A stretch of 64,000 nucleotides of DNA, from NCBI GenBank assembly GCA_903928495.1, contig CAIYQZ010000046.1:1-64000 (forward strand), given 5' to 3'. Both the position numbers and the translations under genes were made by a program. Below are positions 28,794-38,651 of this stretch, piece after piece. Below the pieces are notes generated by a model. The model saw only the letters and a program-made list of their open reading frames with translations, ran no database searches and was not told the DNA's origin. Position 1 is the first letter of the stretch. Each line of letters starts with the position of its first letter. The DNA comes from an uncultured bacterium. GTDB taxonomy: Bacteria; Pseudomonadota; Gammaproteobacteria; Burkholderiales; Burkholderiaceae_C.

Positions 28794-29372
28794 ATGCAAT
28801 TGCCTGAGCCTGAAAACGACATCCCTGACCTGGGTGAAATGCACCCGGCATTGCGCAAACTGATGCGCCTGGCCCATTTGATGCGTGCACTCAGCGCCGG
28901 TTACGCCGCTTGGGTGCTTTGGCAAATCCTGAGTTGGTGGACCGATACTGACAAGGTACTGACTCAGTTCGGCAAGTACGTAAACCGCGACTTGGGCGCC
29001 GCGTCCCAATGGCAGTTGATGGTGTCGCTGGCGTTGGACATGGCAGCTTGGCTGCTTCTGCTGACGGCGGTGGTGCAGTGCTGGAAGTTTTTGCAGGGGG
29101 TCAGTCAAGCGCCTGCGCTTCTCGGTTTGGCGGCCAGTCACCTGACTCTTTGTGCTTGGTACGCCATAGGGTGTCAAGCCATCACCTCTGCAACACGGCC
29201 ACTGCAAAGCTATTTGCTCACGCATCACCTGCCTTCTGACGAACAGGTTTGGAAGTGGGCTTTTGGGTCCAACGATTTGTTGGCCACCCTGCTTTGTGTG
29301 GCCCTGTTGATGTTTGCCTACGTCTTTGCCTGGACCGTGGAAGTGGCCGAAGAAAACCGCAGGTTTGTCTGA
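28794..29372 (+). CDS. DUF2975-like membrane protein
   Basis: Four hydrophobic segments; paired downstream with a small XRE regulator as in DUF2975 loci. Confidence 0.65.
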   Translation: MQLPEPENDIPDLGEMHPALRKLMRLAHLMRALSAGYAAWVLWQILSWWTDTDKVLTQFGKYVNRDLGAASQWQLMVSLALDMAAWLLLLTAVVQCWKFLQGVSQAPALLGLAASHLTLCAWYAIGCQAITSATRPLQSYLLTHHLPSDEQVWKWAFGSNDLLATLLCVALLMFAYVFAWTVEVAEENRRFV

Positions 29373-29620
29373 TGCCCATTGTGGTCAATCTGGACGTGAT
29401 GCTGGCCAAACGCAAGATGCGCTCGCGCGACTTGGCGCCGCTGGTGGGCATTACCGAACAAAACATTTCACTGCTCAAGTCCGGCAAGGTCAAGGGCGTG
29501 CGCTTTGACACGCTGGAGCGCATTTGTGCCGTTCTCAAGTGCCAGCCGGGGGACATTCTGGAATACGTGCCAGACGATGCTCCTTCCCCTCCTCACACAA
29601 CCATTGCCTCTCCGCCATGA
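29372..29620 (+). CDS. XRE/YozG-like HTH regulator
   Basis: MPIVVNLDVMLAKRKMRSRDLAPLVGITEQNISLLKSGKVKGVRFDTLERICAVLKCQPGDILEYVPD; TGATG overlap with previous gene. Confidence 0.9.
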   Translation: MPIVVNLDVMLAKRKMRSRDLAPLVGITEQNISLLKSGKVKGVRFDTLERICAVLKCQPGDILEYVPDDAPSPPHTTIASPP

Positions 29621-31626
29621 AGACTTCCATCTGTCTACTGATCTTGTCAGCGCTGCTCAGCGCCTGCGCCACTGCACCCACCCACCCGAGCCTGAACGCG
29701 GGTTTGTTGTCCGCTTCAGCAACTGCACTGCGCGCCACGCCGCAACTGCCACCCCTGCCACCCCTGCCACCTGCAAGGATGTATACGGCAGATTGGGACG
29801 GCAACGGTGCCCATCAAATTTCGCCAGACGGCACACGCTTGATGTGGGCTGCTCGCAAAGGTTTGAACCAAGGCCTGTTTGTCAAGGACCTGGCAACAGG
29901 TGCTGTGCACAGCTACGCCATTCCCGTTGTTGGCCAATGGGCTGAAGACAGCAAGCATGTGATATTGCACCTGCACACTGGGAATGAAAACACGCAGGTC
30001 AGCCTGCTGGATGTGACAGCCCCGGACACCAAACCCCGTGTCATCACTCCGCATGTTGGGTCGCGCTCTTTCTTTCATGCCCACATCGTGGGCAGCAACG
30101 ACTTGCTGATCGAAAGCAACCAACGGGATGTCCGGGTGTTTGACCTGTACCGATACAGCGCACAGGACGGCGCGCTGGCCATGCAGGCGCAAAACCCCGG
30201 CAACGTGGGGCTGTGGCTGACCGACCGGCACGGCAAACTCATGGGCAGAGCCGCACAAACCGACAACCAGTGGGTGTACGAATGGTTTGACACCAGTGAG
30301 TCAGACCAGGGCGTGTGGCGAGCGGCTTTTTCTGTCCAGCTCAATGACACCGTTAAGCCGCTGCGGGTCTCTGAAGACCACCGCTTTGTGTGGGCGCTGT
30401 CAAACCGCAACCGAGACAAGACAGCGCTGGTGAAGCTGGATTTGAAAACGGGGGAGGAGTCGGTTTATTTTTCTGATCCTCGGGTGGATGTGAGCCAGGC
30501 GTTCATCAGCAACACAACGGGCATGCCCCTGGCGGCCGCCACCGACCCTGGCCAGCAGGAATGGACGTTTTTTGACACCCAACTGTCTGTGCTGGCGCAC
30601 AAGATTTTTGGTGACTCGATGCGCCAAGCGCACATCACCAGCATGGACCGCGATCAAAAGTGGATAACAGTCACGGTGCAACACGACACCGGCGGTCAGC
30701 ACCTTCTGGTCCGTCTGTCGGACGGTCAAAGCACGGTTCTGGGCCAAATGACGGAGAGCCGCATCCACGCGCAAAGCCCGCTGCCTGAGCGACGTGCCAT
30801 TGCGTTTGATGCACGCGACGGCCTGCGGTTACACGGCTACCTGACGCTGCCACGTGATGCGGATGGACGTGTGCTGCAAAACGTCCCCGCTGTGGTGCTG
30901 GTGCACGGCGGACCGTGGGCAAGGGACTTTTGGGGCGACCGGAACATGCCGCTTTTTCTGGCCAGCCGGGGATACGCGGTGTTGCAAGTCAACTACCGGG
31001 GGTCCACAGGTTACGGAAGGGCATTTGAGGAAGCAGCCATGGGCGAGTTTGCTGGCAAGATGCACACCGACCTGCTGGACGGTGTGGCGTACATCAGCAG
31101 CCAAGGCGTTGCAGACCCCAGCAAGGTGGCCATCATGGGGGGCAGCTACGGTGGTTATGCCGCCCTGGTTGGCATGACCCACTCGCCGGGGAATTTTGCT
31201 TGCGCGGTGGATTTGTTCGGGGTGTCGGACTGGAGCAGCCTCATTGCCGACGCGCCACCTTACTGGTCATTGGGCCTTTTCAAATGGCACCAATATGTCG
31301 GCAACCCCAACAACGCGCAAGACCTGCAGGGCATGCGAGAACGCTCGCCGCTCTACCACGCAGACAAGGTGCAAGGCCCCATCCTGATTCTGCAGGGGGT
31401 GCGCGATGCCCGCGTACAGCGGGACCAGTCCACCCGCATGGTCGAAGCACTGCGCAAGGCCGGAAAAGAGGTGGAGTATGTCGAGTTTGCACACGCAGGC
31501 CACGGGCTGGACCGTTGGACCGATCAACTGCGCTACCACCGCAAGACCGAGGACTTTCTGGCCAAGTGCCTTGGGGGGCGCAGCAGAGGGTGGGACTTTT
31601 TCGAATTGGGTGGGTTGATTTTTTAG
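29617..31626 (+). CDS. lipoprotein S9 family peptidase (prolyl oligopeptidase fold)
   Basis: Lipobox LLSACATAP; VHGGPWARDFWG; GGSYGGYAALVGMTHSPGNF; ATGA overlap with XRE gene. Confidence 0.92.
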   Translation: MKTSICLLILSALLSACATAPTHPSLNAGLLSASATALRATPQLPPLPPLPPARMYTADWDGNGAHQISPDGTRLMWAARKGLNQGLFVKDLATGAVHSYAIPVVGQWAEDSKHVILHLHTGNENTQVSLLDVTAPDTKPRVITPHVGSRSFFHAHIVGSNDLLIESNQRDVRVFDLYRYSAQDGALAMQAQNPGNVGLWLTDRHGKLMGRAAQTDNQWVYEWFDTSESDQGVWRAAFSVQLNDTVKPLRVSEDHRFVWALSNRNRDKTALVKLDLKTGEESVYFSDPRVDVSQAFISNTTGMPLAAATDPGQQEWTFFDTQLSVLAHKIFGDSMRQAHITSMDRDQKWITVTVQHDTGGQHLLVRLSDGQSTVLGQMTESRIHAQSPLPERRAIAFDARDGLRLHGYLTLPRDADGRVLQNVPAVVLVHGGPWARDFWGDRNMPLFLASRGYAVLQVNYRGSTGYGRAFEEAAMGEFAGKMHTDLLDGVAYISSQGVADPSKVAIMGGSYGGYAALVGMTHSPGNFACAVDLFGVSDWSSLIADAPPYWSLGLFKWHQYVGNPNNAQDLQGMRERSPLYHADKVQGPILILQGVRDARVQRDQSTRMVEALRKAGKEVEYVEFAHAGHGLDRWTDQLRYHRKTEDFLAKCLGGRSRGWDFFELGGLIF

Positions 31627-31735
31627 GTCTTCACCCGTCTCTCTCACCTTGCGGCTGAGCGCGGTGAACCGACACCGCATGTCGCCGCACAGCATGAACG
31701 AAGCATCGGCAAGCAGCATTGGGCGACATTCAACT
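31627..31735 (-). pseudogene. decayed fragment of AEC transporter 5' end
   Basis: LLLADASFMLCGDMRCRFTALSRKVRETGEDLK vs LLFPDFSLILCGYLLCRFTALNRKVWEPVEGLV; nucleotide match 31645-31707 to 28506-28568. Confidence 0.7.
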
Positions 31736-31862
31736 GGCCTGAACGACAGGCCGCCGCAGCGCCCATGCTGGGGTAATTACTTATGGGGTTTCCACAGCGT
31801 CGCCAGAGCGACCGGGGGCTACCATGGGGTCTGTTGTTCAACCAATCGTTTGGAGTGTGTTC

Positions 31863-32840
31863 ATGCTGTCTCGTCGTCAAGTGTGTGCGTTGGGTCTGGT
31901 GGCTGCATCCGTGGGTGCCAGCGGTGGTGCGTTTGCCCAGGCCTACCCGGCCAAGCCCGTCAAGCTGCAGGTGCCGTTTGCTCCGGGGGGCACCACAGAC
32001 ATCGTGGCTCGGGTGATGTCAGAGCCGCTCGGCCGCATCCTGGGTCAGTCGGTCATCATCGAGAACAAGGCCGGTGGCGGCGGCGTGGTGGGCGCACTGG
32101 AAACCAGCCGTGCAGCACCAGATGGTTATTCGTTGGGCATGGCCACGGTGTCCACCACGGCGGCCAACCCCGCCATCAACCCCAAGAACCCCTACAACCC
32201 TCTGACCGATTTCACCCCCATCATCAACATTGCGGCCACGCCCAATGTGATCGCGGTGCACCCCAGCTTCCCAGCCAAAGACTTCAAGGGTTTTGTGGCG
32301 GAGCTGAAGAAAAACCCCGGCAAATACTCCTATTCCTCGTCGGGCACGGGTGGCATTGGCCACCTGCAAACCGAGCTGTTCAAGAGCCTGGCGGGTGTGT
32401 TCATCACCCACATCCCGTACCGTGGTGCCGGCCCCGCGCTGAACGACACCGTGGGTGGTCAGGTGCCCATCATTTTTGACAACATGCCGTCCGCCCTGCC
32501 ATTCATCCAGTCGGGGCGTCTGATACCGATCGTGGTTGCTGCGCCAGAACGGCTGGCCGTGTTGCCCAACGTGCCCACCTTCAAGGAAGTGGGCATGGAG
32601 CCCGTGAACCGCATGGCTTACTACGGCATCCTGGGCCCCAAGGGTTTGCCAGCTGAGGTGGTGACCAAGATCAGCGAAGCCACCAAAAAGGCCTTGGCCG
32701 AGCCAGCCGTGCGCAAGCGCATTGAAGACACGGGCTCACTCATCATCGGCAACACGCCCGAGCAGTTCGCGGCCCAGATCAAGGCCGAGTTCGAGGTGTA
32801 CAAAGAAGTGGTGACCAAGCAAAAGCTGTCGCTGAACTGA
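31863..32840 (+). CDS. tripartite tricarboxylate transporter (Bug/TctC) substrate-binding protein
   Basis: YPAKPVKLQVPFAPGGTTDIVARVMSEPLGRILGQSVIIENKAGGGGVVGA. Confidence 0.93.
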   Translation: MLSRRQVCALGLVAASVGASGGAFAQAYPAKPVKLQVPFAPGGTTDIVARVMSEPLGRILGQSVIIENKAGGGGVVGALETSRAAPDGYSLGMATVSTTAANPAINPKNPYNPLTDFTPIINIAATPNVIAVHPSFPAKDFKGFVAELKKNPGKYSYSSSGTGGIGHLQTELFKSLAGVFITHIPYRGAGPALNDTVGGQVPIIFDNMPSALPFIQSGRLIPIVVAAPERLAVLPNVPTFKEVGMEPVNRMAYYGILGPKGLPAEVVTKISEATKKALAEPAVRKRIEDTGSLIIGNTPEQFAAQIKAEFEVYKEVVTKQKLSLN

Positions 32841-33799
32841 TGCCCAGTCGGGCCGCCGATGTGGCCCGGCTGCAGGCCTGGCTGGCCACGCTGCCGCCAG
32901 TGCCTGCGGCGAGCCAGGCATCCATTGACGCGTTTGCCGATGGCCTGTGGCTTGAGGCAGGGCTGGGCCGCCTGACCCTGGAGGCCTACCGTCGGGACCT
33001 GACGGTTTACGCGCGATGGCTCTCGGGCACCCAAGGTGGGCTGGCGTTGGATGACACCGCTGAACACCACCTCTCCAGCTATTTTTTGCTGCGCCACGGC
33101 CAGACCAAGGCCACCACCGCCAACCGGCGGCTCACGGTGTTCAAGCGTTACTTTCGCTGGGCGCTGCGGGAAGGCCGCATTGGCCACGACCCCACGCTGA
33201 AGCTCCTATCGGCTAAACAGCCGCTGCGGGTGCCCAAGAGCCTGACCGAATTTCAGGTGGAAGCCTTGCTGGCCGCGCCGGAGGTGGGCACGCCGCTGGG
33301 TCAGCGCGACCGCGCCATGCTGGAGCTGATGTACGCCAGCGGCCTGCGCGTGAGCGAACTGGTGGGCCTGAAAACCTTTCAGGTCAGCCTGAATGACCAC
33401 GTGCTGCGCACCTTTGGCAAAGGCAGCAAAGAGCGGCTGGTGCCCTTTGGGCAGGAGGCGGCGGTGTGGATCGAGCGCTATGTGGCCGAGGCCCGACCAG
33501 CCATCTTGGCGGGCCAGCAAACAGATGACCTGTTTGTGACCAGCCGGGGCCAGGGCATGACGCGCGTGGCCTTCTGGATGATTGTGAAAAAGCACGCCCA
33601 ATCGGCGGGCATTGTCAGCGCGTTGTCGCCGCACACGCTGCGCCACGCCTTTGCGACCCATTTGCTGAACCATGGGGCTGATTTGCGGGCTGTCCAACTG
33701 CTGCTGGGCCACGTCGACATTTCCACCACCACCATTTACACGCACGTGGCGCGGGAACGGTTGAAAACGCTGCATGCGCAGCACCACCCCAGGGGCTGA
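32840..33799 (+). CDS. xerD: site-specific tyrosine recombinase XerD
   Basis: YASGLRVSELVGL, KGSKERLVPF, SPHTLRHAFATHLLNHGADLRAVQLLLGHVDISTTTIYTHV. Confidence 0.93.
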   Translation: MPSRAADVARLQAWLATLPPVPAASQASIDAFADGLWLEAGLGRLTLEAYRRDLTVYARWLSGTQGGLALDDTAEHHLSSYFLLRHGQTKATTANRRLTVFKRYFRWALREGRIGHDPTLKLLSAKQPLRVPKSLTEFQVEALLAAPEVGTPLGQRDRAMLELMYASGLRVSELVGLKTFQVSLNDHVLRTFGKGSKERLVPFGQEAAVWIERYVAEARPAILAGQQTDDLFVTSRGQGMTRVAFWMIVKKHAQSAGIVSALSPHTLRHAFATHLLNHGADLRAVQLLLGHVDISTTTIYTHVARERLKTLHAQHHPRG

Positions 33800-33821
33800 G
33801 GCTGCTCAACACGCCATGTGT

Positions 33822-36257
33822 CTAGCGGGGGTAGGCAGATTCAAACTGTGCCACGGACAGCGGACGGGAAAACAAGTAGCCCTGCCCATAGTCACACCCA
33901 GCCGCTGCCAGCAACGCCCGCTGCTCTTCGGTTTCGATGCCTTCGGCAACCACCTGTATGCCCAGTTCGTGGGCCATCACGATGATGGCTTTGCACAGTG
34001 CCAGGTCTGTGCAACCCGGGGTCAGGTTGCGCACAAAGGCTCGGTCAATCTTGATGAAGTCGATGGAAAAGCGTTGCAGGTAAAACAGCGATGAGTAGCC
34101 CGTGCCAAAGTCGTCCAGCGAGATCTGCAGGCCTGCTTGCTCCAGCTCCAGCAGTTTGGCAGACGTGACATCGGACGCCTTCAGCAACAAACCCTCTGTG
34201 ATTTCCACACTGATGCATCGGCCGGGCAGGCCCATGTGTTGGAGCGTTTCCCCCCAGGGTTTGAGCTGCGTGTCCTGAAACTGAACCGGTGACTTGTTGA
34301 CACTCAACTGAAATTCGGGGTGCAGGGTGGTGCGCCACTGCTTGACCTGATGCGCCGCTTGTCTGAACACCCAGTCGCCAATGTCCACGATCATGCCGTT
34401 GGACTCGGCGATGGGGATGAACCTGTCGGGTGGCACCATGCCGCGCTCGGGATGGTGCCACCGCAGCAGTGCCTCCGCCTTGTGAATGGCGCCAGTGCCC
34501 AGGTTGACAATGGGTTGGTAGAACACTTCGAACTGGGATGACGCCAGTGCCACTCGCATGTCGGCCGTGAGGCGCAGCCGCTCCTGGGCTTCCTCCTGAA
34601 GCTTCAAGGTGAAAAAGCTGTATCGGTTGCGCCCTGTGTTCTTGGCTTCGTACAACGCCTGATCGGCGTGCTTGAGCAAGCTGGTGACCTCGGTGGCGTC
34701 CTGTGGGTACAGCGCGACGCCAAGGCTCGCAGCCACATAGACTTTTTCATTGCCCAACTGGTAGCCTGAAGCCAAGGTTTGAAGCAGTTGGTCGAGCAGG
34801 GCTTCCAAATCCGGTCTTGGGGGTACGGTGTTGAGAAGCACCGTGAATTCGTCGCCGCCCATGCGTGCGACTGTGTCCTGCGGCCCCAGGCACGACTGAA
34901 TCCGCAGAGCTGCTTCCTTCAGCAACTGGTCACCACTGTCGTGCCCCAGGGTGTCGTTGACCTCTTTGAAGTGGTCCAGGTCAATGAAAATCAGTGCCCG
35001 GGGTGGTGGTGGGTGGTGCAAGCCGCTGATGGCTGCCTGCAAGCGGCTTTGCAGCGTTCGACGGTTGGGCAACCCGGTGAGCGCGTCGAAATGGGCCTGC
35101 TGCCACACCGTGGCTTCCGCTGCTTTGCGGTCTGAGATGTCGGTGTGTGTGCCAATCATGCGCACGGGCTTGCCCTGTGCATCCCATTCGATGACCATGC
35201 CGCGTGTCAGCACCCATTTCCAGCTGCCATCTGCACAGCGCACGCGGTGCTCGTTGCTGTAGGTGGGCGTTTCCCGGTTGAAGTAGGCCTGTTGGTCGCG
35301 CTGCAGTTGGGCCTGGTCGTCGGGGTGGACGATGTCGGTGTAACCATCCGATGGTTGCCACACCTTGTCGTTGCTGTAGCCGTACATTTCCTTGTAGCGT
35401 TGGGAGTAGTACTCTCGTCCAGCCTGAATGTGCCAGTCCCACACCCCATCGCCGGTGCTGTCAAATGCCAGTTTCCAGCGGGCCTCGGACTCGTCGGCTT
35501 CGGCCTGAGCCAGTTTGCGCGCCGTCACATCCAGCATGATGCCGTTGCGTATCTGGCCCCACTCGTCTTCCCCGGCGAAATTCGAGGTCATGTGCACCCA
35601 CTTTTGCGTGCCATCCCGCAGGTTGATGCGGAACTCCACGTTCAAAGGGCCCCTCTGTTGCACGGCCGTCGTCACCGCTTGCTGCACGTGCAACCGGTCA
35701 TCGGGGTGCCTCATGTCACGCAACAGCGCGCCATTGGCCAACACGTCTGCAGGCGCTACGCCGTACAACTCGCGCGCCCCCGTGCTGACAAACAGGTATT
35801 CGCTGGTGCCCGACCTTGGAAAGCGGATGCGGTACAACATGCCGGGCACCTGGTCCGCCAGTTCTCGCAGCAGGCGCTCACTGCGCGCCAGCGCGTTTTG
35901 CGCCTGGTACTGTGCCGATATGTCTTCGACCGTGCCTTCGAAGTACAGCACCTGCCCCTGGTCGTCTTTCACCACGTGTGCTGTTTCCCGAATCCACGCC
36001 CGCTTGCGCGACTTGTGCCAGTAGATTTCGGACACAAAATCGGTCACGCCACCGTCTCGCTTCATCAACGCAATGAATTCGGCGCGCCGACCCGGCTGCA
36101 CATACCACTCACGGGCAATGTCATTCACCCCGGCGATGTGTTCGGCCTCTGTTTCGTATCCATTCAGCCGCACAAGCACCCGGTTGGAGCGCAGCATCCG
36201 CCCATCTTCAGAAGATCGATAGGCGCCGATCGGTAGCAGGTCAAACAGCGTGTTCAT
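33822..36257 (-). CDS. multi-PAS GGDEF-EAL protein
   Basis: PAS repeats; QDTVARMGGDEFTVLLN; KAEALLRWHHPERG; SLDDFGTGYSSLFYLQR. Confidence 0.92.
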   Translation of the reverse strand: MNTLFDLLPIGAYRSSEDGRMLRSNRVLVRLNGYETEAEHIAGVNDIAREWYVQPGRRAEFIALMKRDGGVTDFVSEIYWHKSRKRAWIRETAHVVKDDQGQVLYFEGTVEDISAQYQAQNALARSERLLRELADQVPGMLYRIRFPRSGTSEYLFVSTGARELYGVAPADVLANGALLRDMRHPDDRLHVQQAVTTAVQQRGPLNVEFRINLRDGTQKWVHMTSNFAGEDEWGQIRNGIMLDVTARKLAQAEADESEARWKLAFDSTGDGVWDWHIQAGREYYSQRYKEMYGYSNDKVWQPSDGYTDIVHPDDQAQLQRDQQAYFNRETPTYSNEHRVRCADGSWKWVLTRGMVIEWDAQGKPVRMIGTHTDISDRKAAEATVWQQAHFDALTGLPNRRTLQSRLQAAISGLHHPPPPRALIFIDLDHFKEVNDTLGHDSGDQLLKEAALRIQSCLGPQDTVARMGGDEFTVLLNTVPPRPDLEALLDQLLQTLASGYQLGNEKVYVAASLGVALYPQDATEVTSLLKHADQALYEAKNTGRNRYSFFTLKLQEEAQERLRLTADMRVALASSQFEVFYQPIVNLGTGAIHKAEALLRWHHPERGMVPPDRFIPIAESNGMIVDIGDWVFRQAAHQVKQWRTTLHPEFQLSVNKSPVQFQDTQLKPWGETLQHMGLPGRCISVEITEGLLLKASDVTSAKLLELEQAGLQISLDDFGTGYSSLFYLQRFSIDFIKIDRAFVRNLTPGCTDLALCKAIIVMAHELGIQVVAEGIETEEQRALLAAAGCDYGQGYLFSRPLSVAQFESAYPR

Positions 36258-36308
36258 TTGTGAGCCACTCTATCAGCGCTGCCGTCGGTGGGGTTGACTG
36301 TGTGGATC

Positions 36309-38651
36309 TCAGAGGCAGTCGTGTTTGCCCTGCAGCCAGTCGGCCAAGGGCACCGGTTCACTGATGGCATAACCCTGGCTTTCTTCGATGCCGAGCGCTG
36401 TGACCTCAACCCTCAGTGCGGGCGAGCTGACGTATTCAGCTACCGTGGTCATGCCCAGGCTGTGAGCCACTTTGACCATCGACTCGACGATGACCCGATC
36501 CACACCCCCGCCCTGCACCAGCGGCTGGATGAAGCTTCCATCAATTTTGACGCTGTCCACCGGAAACCGCTTCAGGTAATCAAACGTGGCGATGCCTGTT
36601 CCGAAGTCGTCAATGGCCACCTGGCAACCCAGCTTGCGCAGGGCCGTGAGTGTTTGGGCCGCTGAGTCCAGGTCTGTCATGGCCATGCTTTCGGTCACTT
36701 CGAAAACGAGGCGCTCGGCGCTGATGGCGTACCGCTGTAGCAGGTTTGCCACCCAGCTCACCAGCTGATCGTCCATGACGGTCGGACCACTCAGGTTGAT
36801 GGCACATCGTGCACCCGGTCTGGATGTGGGTGATGCCATGGCCTGCAAGGTCATTTCAAGTACGGCCCTGTCGAGTTGCGGCATGAGGCCGGTCCGCATG
36901 GCGGGCGCCATGAACACGGCGGGCGTCAGCAGTGCACCGTCACCATCCCGCAACCGCACGAGTATTTCGGCTTTTGGCTGCGCAGGTGTCGGGGCGTGGC
37001 AATCGTTCGATACGATGGGTTGCGCCATCAGGACCAGGGAATGGCCTTCAATGGCTCGGCGGACTTTCTCTGCCAGGACCGACTCGTTGCGCAGTGCTTC
37101 CACCGCTGCTGCGGATATCTCCACCACCTCCAAACGGCGGAACTGCTGGGCACGGAACTCCGCTTGCACCAACAGCCCCAGTTGCATTTGTGCCGAACAG
37201 GCTTGCGCCAACGGGTAGTGAGCCAACGCCCCTGACACGACCCACGGGCTTGACCCCTCTGTGGTGTGGGCTCCGGCGCACACCCCGCTGATGCCGTCCA
37301 GCAGCGCCGATTGCTGGTGTGCCGCGCCCAACCACAATCCCCTGAACACCCCCAGGCCAGTGCGACTCCACCACACGTTGTGAGGCAGGGTGCGAAGCCG
37401 GTCCGACATGTCAAGGTCACGCGTGTAGAGGTCATTGAATCCGCTGCTCAGGTGCCTTTGCCTGGACGGCCCGGAACACACACTGACCAGCAGTCTGACC
37501 TGCCCCCCGGGCTGTCCCTCGTCCATGGGCGCGTCGAGTTTTTTGAACAATGCCGCTTCGTTTCCCAGCCCTGTCAAGGGGTCGATCAGCGCTGCGCTGG
37601 CCAGACGCTGCTCGGAGCGGCGGCGTTCAGCCATGGATGCAGCCACCACCAGCAACACACCGGAGCCTGCCAGCAGGTAGAGGATGAGGGTCAGTGGCAA
37701 GGTGTCGTCGCCTGACCATTCAGGTTGCCGCTTCAGGTAGGCCAGCGTGAACAGCACCAGCGCTGCGGCACCCATGAGCATCGTGTGGATGAGGAAGGGT
37801 GGCGCACGCAGTGCAAGCAACACCAGCAAGGGCATCAGCCCATACAGTGCGGCTTGTGCCAGGTCTGGCCGATCTGCCAACAACATGCTGACCACGGCCA
37901 CCGTCAGCAACAGGGTGAAGAAAATCCCCACGCGGTGCGTCAGGGCTGCCTGCAGCAGTTGCTTCGGGCGATCGACATGCTTGCCGTCGCGCTGCCGCAT
38001 GGTCAGCCATGAGGCCACCGGCGCAAACAGCCAGGCACCGCTTGTTTCCAGCAACCAGTAGGTGCTCAGTACCCACACCACGGGCAGGTTGGCGGGCCAA
38101 TGACCCGTCCACCACAGGCCTGCCGTTCCCACCAACGCTGCCAGCACCGACCCGCCGGCCGCCTGCGCCCTCAATATGGCCAGCAGACTTGGCAAGCTGG
38201 CAAATGGCTGCGAGCCATCGGCCCACAGGCCCGGCGTGCGCCAGCGCACCCATGCCGGGCCACACATGGCCGCAACGGCAGTCCACAGCGCTGCAGACAG
38301 TGACCAGTCTCGAAACAACATGGCCCACAGGCCCACCCCCAAACCAGTGGCTGCCAGACCGGCCAGGGCGTATCGGACAGCCAGCGCCAGCCCGATGCCC
38401 GCCGACGGCCAGAACAATGCAAAACCTGCCTCATCAGGGCGCTGTACGTACGACACAGCGGTCAGGCCGGCCAGGCCCAAGGCCACCCATGACAGGCGAA
38501 GCCAGTCTTTCGCTGTGAGTGGTTCTGTGTGTGGATGCACTGCCGTGGACAGCGTTGGAAAAAAGGGCCGATGGGTTGAGGTTGAGCGGAAAAGGAAATC
38601 AGTCTTCCAGCACGCGCACCTTAACGCTTTTGCCTTTGATGCGCCCGGCAT
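36309..38651 (-). CDS. MASE1-like/degenerate GGDEF/EAL protein
   Basis: Polytopic N-terminus FALFWPSAGIGLALAVRY; LIDPLTGLGNEAALF without GGDEF; EILVRLRD...FEVTES...AIDDFGTGIATFDYLKRFPVDSVKID; start uncertain. Confidence 0.85.
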   Translation of the reverse strand: MPGASKAKALRCACWKTDFLFRSTSTHRPFFPTLSTAVHPHTEPLTAKDWLRLSWVALGLAGLTAVSYVQRPDEAGFALFWPSAGIGLALAVRYALAGLAATGLGVGLWAMLFRDWSLSAALWTAVAAMCGPAWVRWRTPGLWADGSQPFASLPSLLAILRAQAAGGSVLAALVGTAGLWWTGHWPANLPVVWVLSTYWLLETSGAWLFAPVASWLTMRQRDGKHVDRPKQLLQAALTHRVGIFFTLLLTVAVVSMLLADRPDLAQAALYGLMPLLVLLALRAPPFLIHTMLMGAAALVLFTLAYLKRQPEWSGDDTLPLTLILYLLAGSGVLLVVAASMAERRRSEQRLASAALIDPLTGLGNEAALFKKLDAPMDEGQPGGQVRLLVSVCSGPSRQRHLSSGFNDLYTRDLDMSDRLRTLPHNVWWSRTGLGVFRGLWLGAAHQQSALLDGISGVCAGAHTTEGSSPWVVSGALAHYPLAQACSAQMQLGLLVQAEFRAQQFRRLEVVEISAAAVEALRNESVLAEKVRRAIEGHSLVLMAQPIVSNDCHAPTPAQPKAEILVRLRDGDGALLTPAVFMAPAMRTGLMPQLDRAVLEMTLQAMASPTSRPGARCAINLSGPTVMDDQLVSWVANLLQRYAISAERLVFEVTESMAMTDLDSAAQTLTALRKLGCQVAIDDFGTGIATFDYLKRFPVDSVKIDGSFIQPLVQGGGVDRVIVESMVKVAHSLGMTTVAEYVSSPALRVEVTALGIEESQGYAISEPVPLADWLQGKHDCL

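Noticed and set aside
32840-33799. Integrase of a mobile element
   Set aside because: Length and motifs fit housekeeping XerD; no att repeats, excisionase or phage genes nearby
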